Origin: Nemertoderma westbladi
Taxonomy: Eukaryota > Xenacoelomorpha > Nemertodermatida > Nemertodermatidae
DNA: 64,000 nucleotides
NCBI GenBank assembly: GCA_032718475.1
Contig: JAUCBJ010005520.1
Coordinates: 62,001 to 126,000 of the forward strand
Direction: 5' to 3'
In this document: piece by piece, positions 63,169-64,000 of the stretch
How positions within the stretch are numbered: the first letter of the stretch is position 1
Layout of the letters: each line of letters opens with the position of its first letter
Made by a program: the position numbers and the translations under genes
The notes under the pieces: generated by a model
Seen by the model: only the letters and a program-made list of their open reading frames with translations
The model's database searches: none
Told to the model about the DNA's origin: nothing

Positions 63169-64000
63169 TAACTTTATTCGCATAGACATCACAACCCTTA
63201 TCTATTATGCAAAAACAGGTTCAAACAATCTATTTTCAACATTTTTCATATTTTCTAAACTTGGTGTTAGCACCAAAATTTGGCACCCGTCGATAAAAAA
63301 AGCTTGAAATTTCTAGCATATTTGATAATAATTCCATTTAATTGTAAACACCATAAAACCATGGTAATTCAAAAATAGAGATGTAAATAGAGATCATATT
63401 TCGTGAAGTTAAATATTCAAAAAACGTCTCAAAATAAGTGCCAAAAGTAGGGATTAAAAATGGTTCTATAATTCAAAAACTTCCCAATATCTTTAAAAAA
63501 CGCTTTCTTTATTATGAAAGTTATAGATTTTTAGGAAAAGTCGTAAAATTTCATATTCCCAGCTGCATTTGTTTCAGAGTTAAGAAAAACCACTATTAGG
63601 GTTTAATAGGGTTAAAACCACTAACTCCATGTAGTAAGTAGTTAACTGTTCATTAAAATACTTAGCCAATGAATGGCCACCATGTACTAGCCCAGTTTTA
63701 ATAAGCAAGATTTAGTTCTTAGATAAAATTCCTGTAGTTTTATCATAAATAGATCTGTCCAAAATTGTTCCAATTACATCAGATTCATCGGGGATCCCTT
63801 AGGATTGAAGTATTGCAAACCTAGTCTTGCACACAGTGCTCATAATAAGTCGACAAAAATTACAAACAATAGACCTCTTTCATTCTTTAATTTTTTCTTT
63901 CTTTCATTCATGTCATTCTTTAAGATAGCTATTCAATGATCTTCCTACTTGCCACAATCAGCTCTAAGAATAATCTACCTTTTTGAATACCATTTTGGCT
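63169..64000. other. AT-rich non-coding end of window
   Basis: No coding region or repeat boundary recognised. Confidence 0.4.

Overview
The window looks like AT-rich nuclear DNA from an invertebrate metazoan. Supporting signs are spliced exons with GT/AG boundaries, BEL/Pao and Ty3/Gypsy LTR retrotransposons, several LINE clades, a Penelope-like element, a tRNA-derived SINE, MITEs, microsatellites and unusually long G/C homopolymers. I cannot name the species. There is no sign of a bacterial or organellar genome.

Only one host gene is well supported. It lies on the + strand and begins with a putative signal-peptide exon at 32098-32330. It continues with exons at 54305-54488, 57402-57471, 60348-60521 and 60866-61020. 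Splice phases agree at every junction (2, 0, 1, 1), and a cysteine pattern resembling a PAN/Apple domain is completed only across the first intron. That intron is about 22 kb and is filled with mobile DNA. A second, broken gene-like stretch (44540-46561, +) is a HECT-type ubiquitin-ligase-like pseudogene with a fresh 265-bp tandem duplication.

Layout. 1-8500: an LTR-like repeat (323-1513), an inverted-repeat region with G/C homopolymers, a Penelope-like fragment, a tRNA-derived SINE, a TACGCGTA array, a short TIR element and a 1.06-kb fold-back element bounded by TTAA. 8560-19640: an RTE-type LINE (- strand) split by BEL-like element A (10722-18321). A has identical 528-bp LTRs and a 5-bp target duplication. 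19640-22600: a LINE tail and a degenerate Gypsy fragment. 22682-31186: a ~1.16-kb solo LTR with its own 5-bp target duplication, itself split by BEL-like element B (23649-30984; 560-bp LTRs with about five differences). 31192-33900: exon 1, an RTE 5' fragment, a GC-rich minisatellite and a LINE tail. 34576-44520: a LINE (+) interrupted in its ORF2 by a complete-length but frameshifted CR1/L2-like LINE (-). 44540-46561: the HECT pseudogene. 46715-49714: truncated BEL-like element C (-). 50060-54090: an RTE fragment and a Gypsy element with very short terminal repeats. 54305-61020: remaining host exons, with satellite arrays and a hammerhead-ribozyme-like motif in the introns. 61030-64000: another RTE copy and a MITE.

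The three BEL-like copies form one family. All keep a gag region with homopolymeric G tracts and Asn-rich and charged repeats. A and B keep the zinc knuckle and protease; A has lost reverse transcriptase entirely, and B stops just after the catalytic YVDD box. Neither could move without help. The most interesting material is the two exactly datable nested insertions, the conserved RNA-like hairpins in the BEL family, the repeat blocks flanking the endonuclease of the CR1/L2-like LINE, the hammerhead-like motif, and the host gene with a transposon-filled intron.
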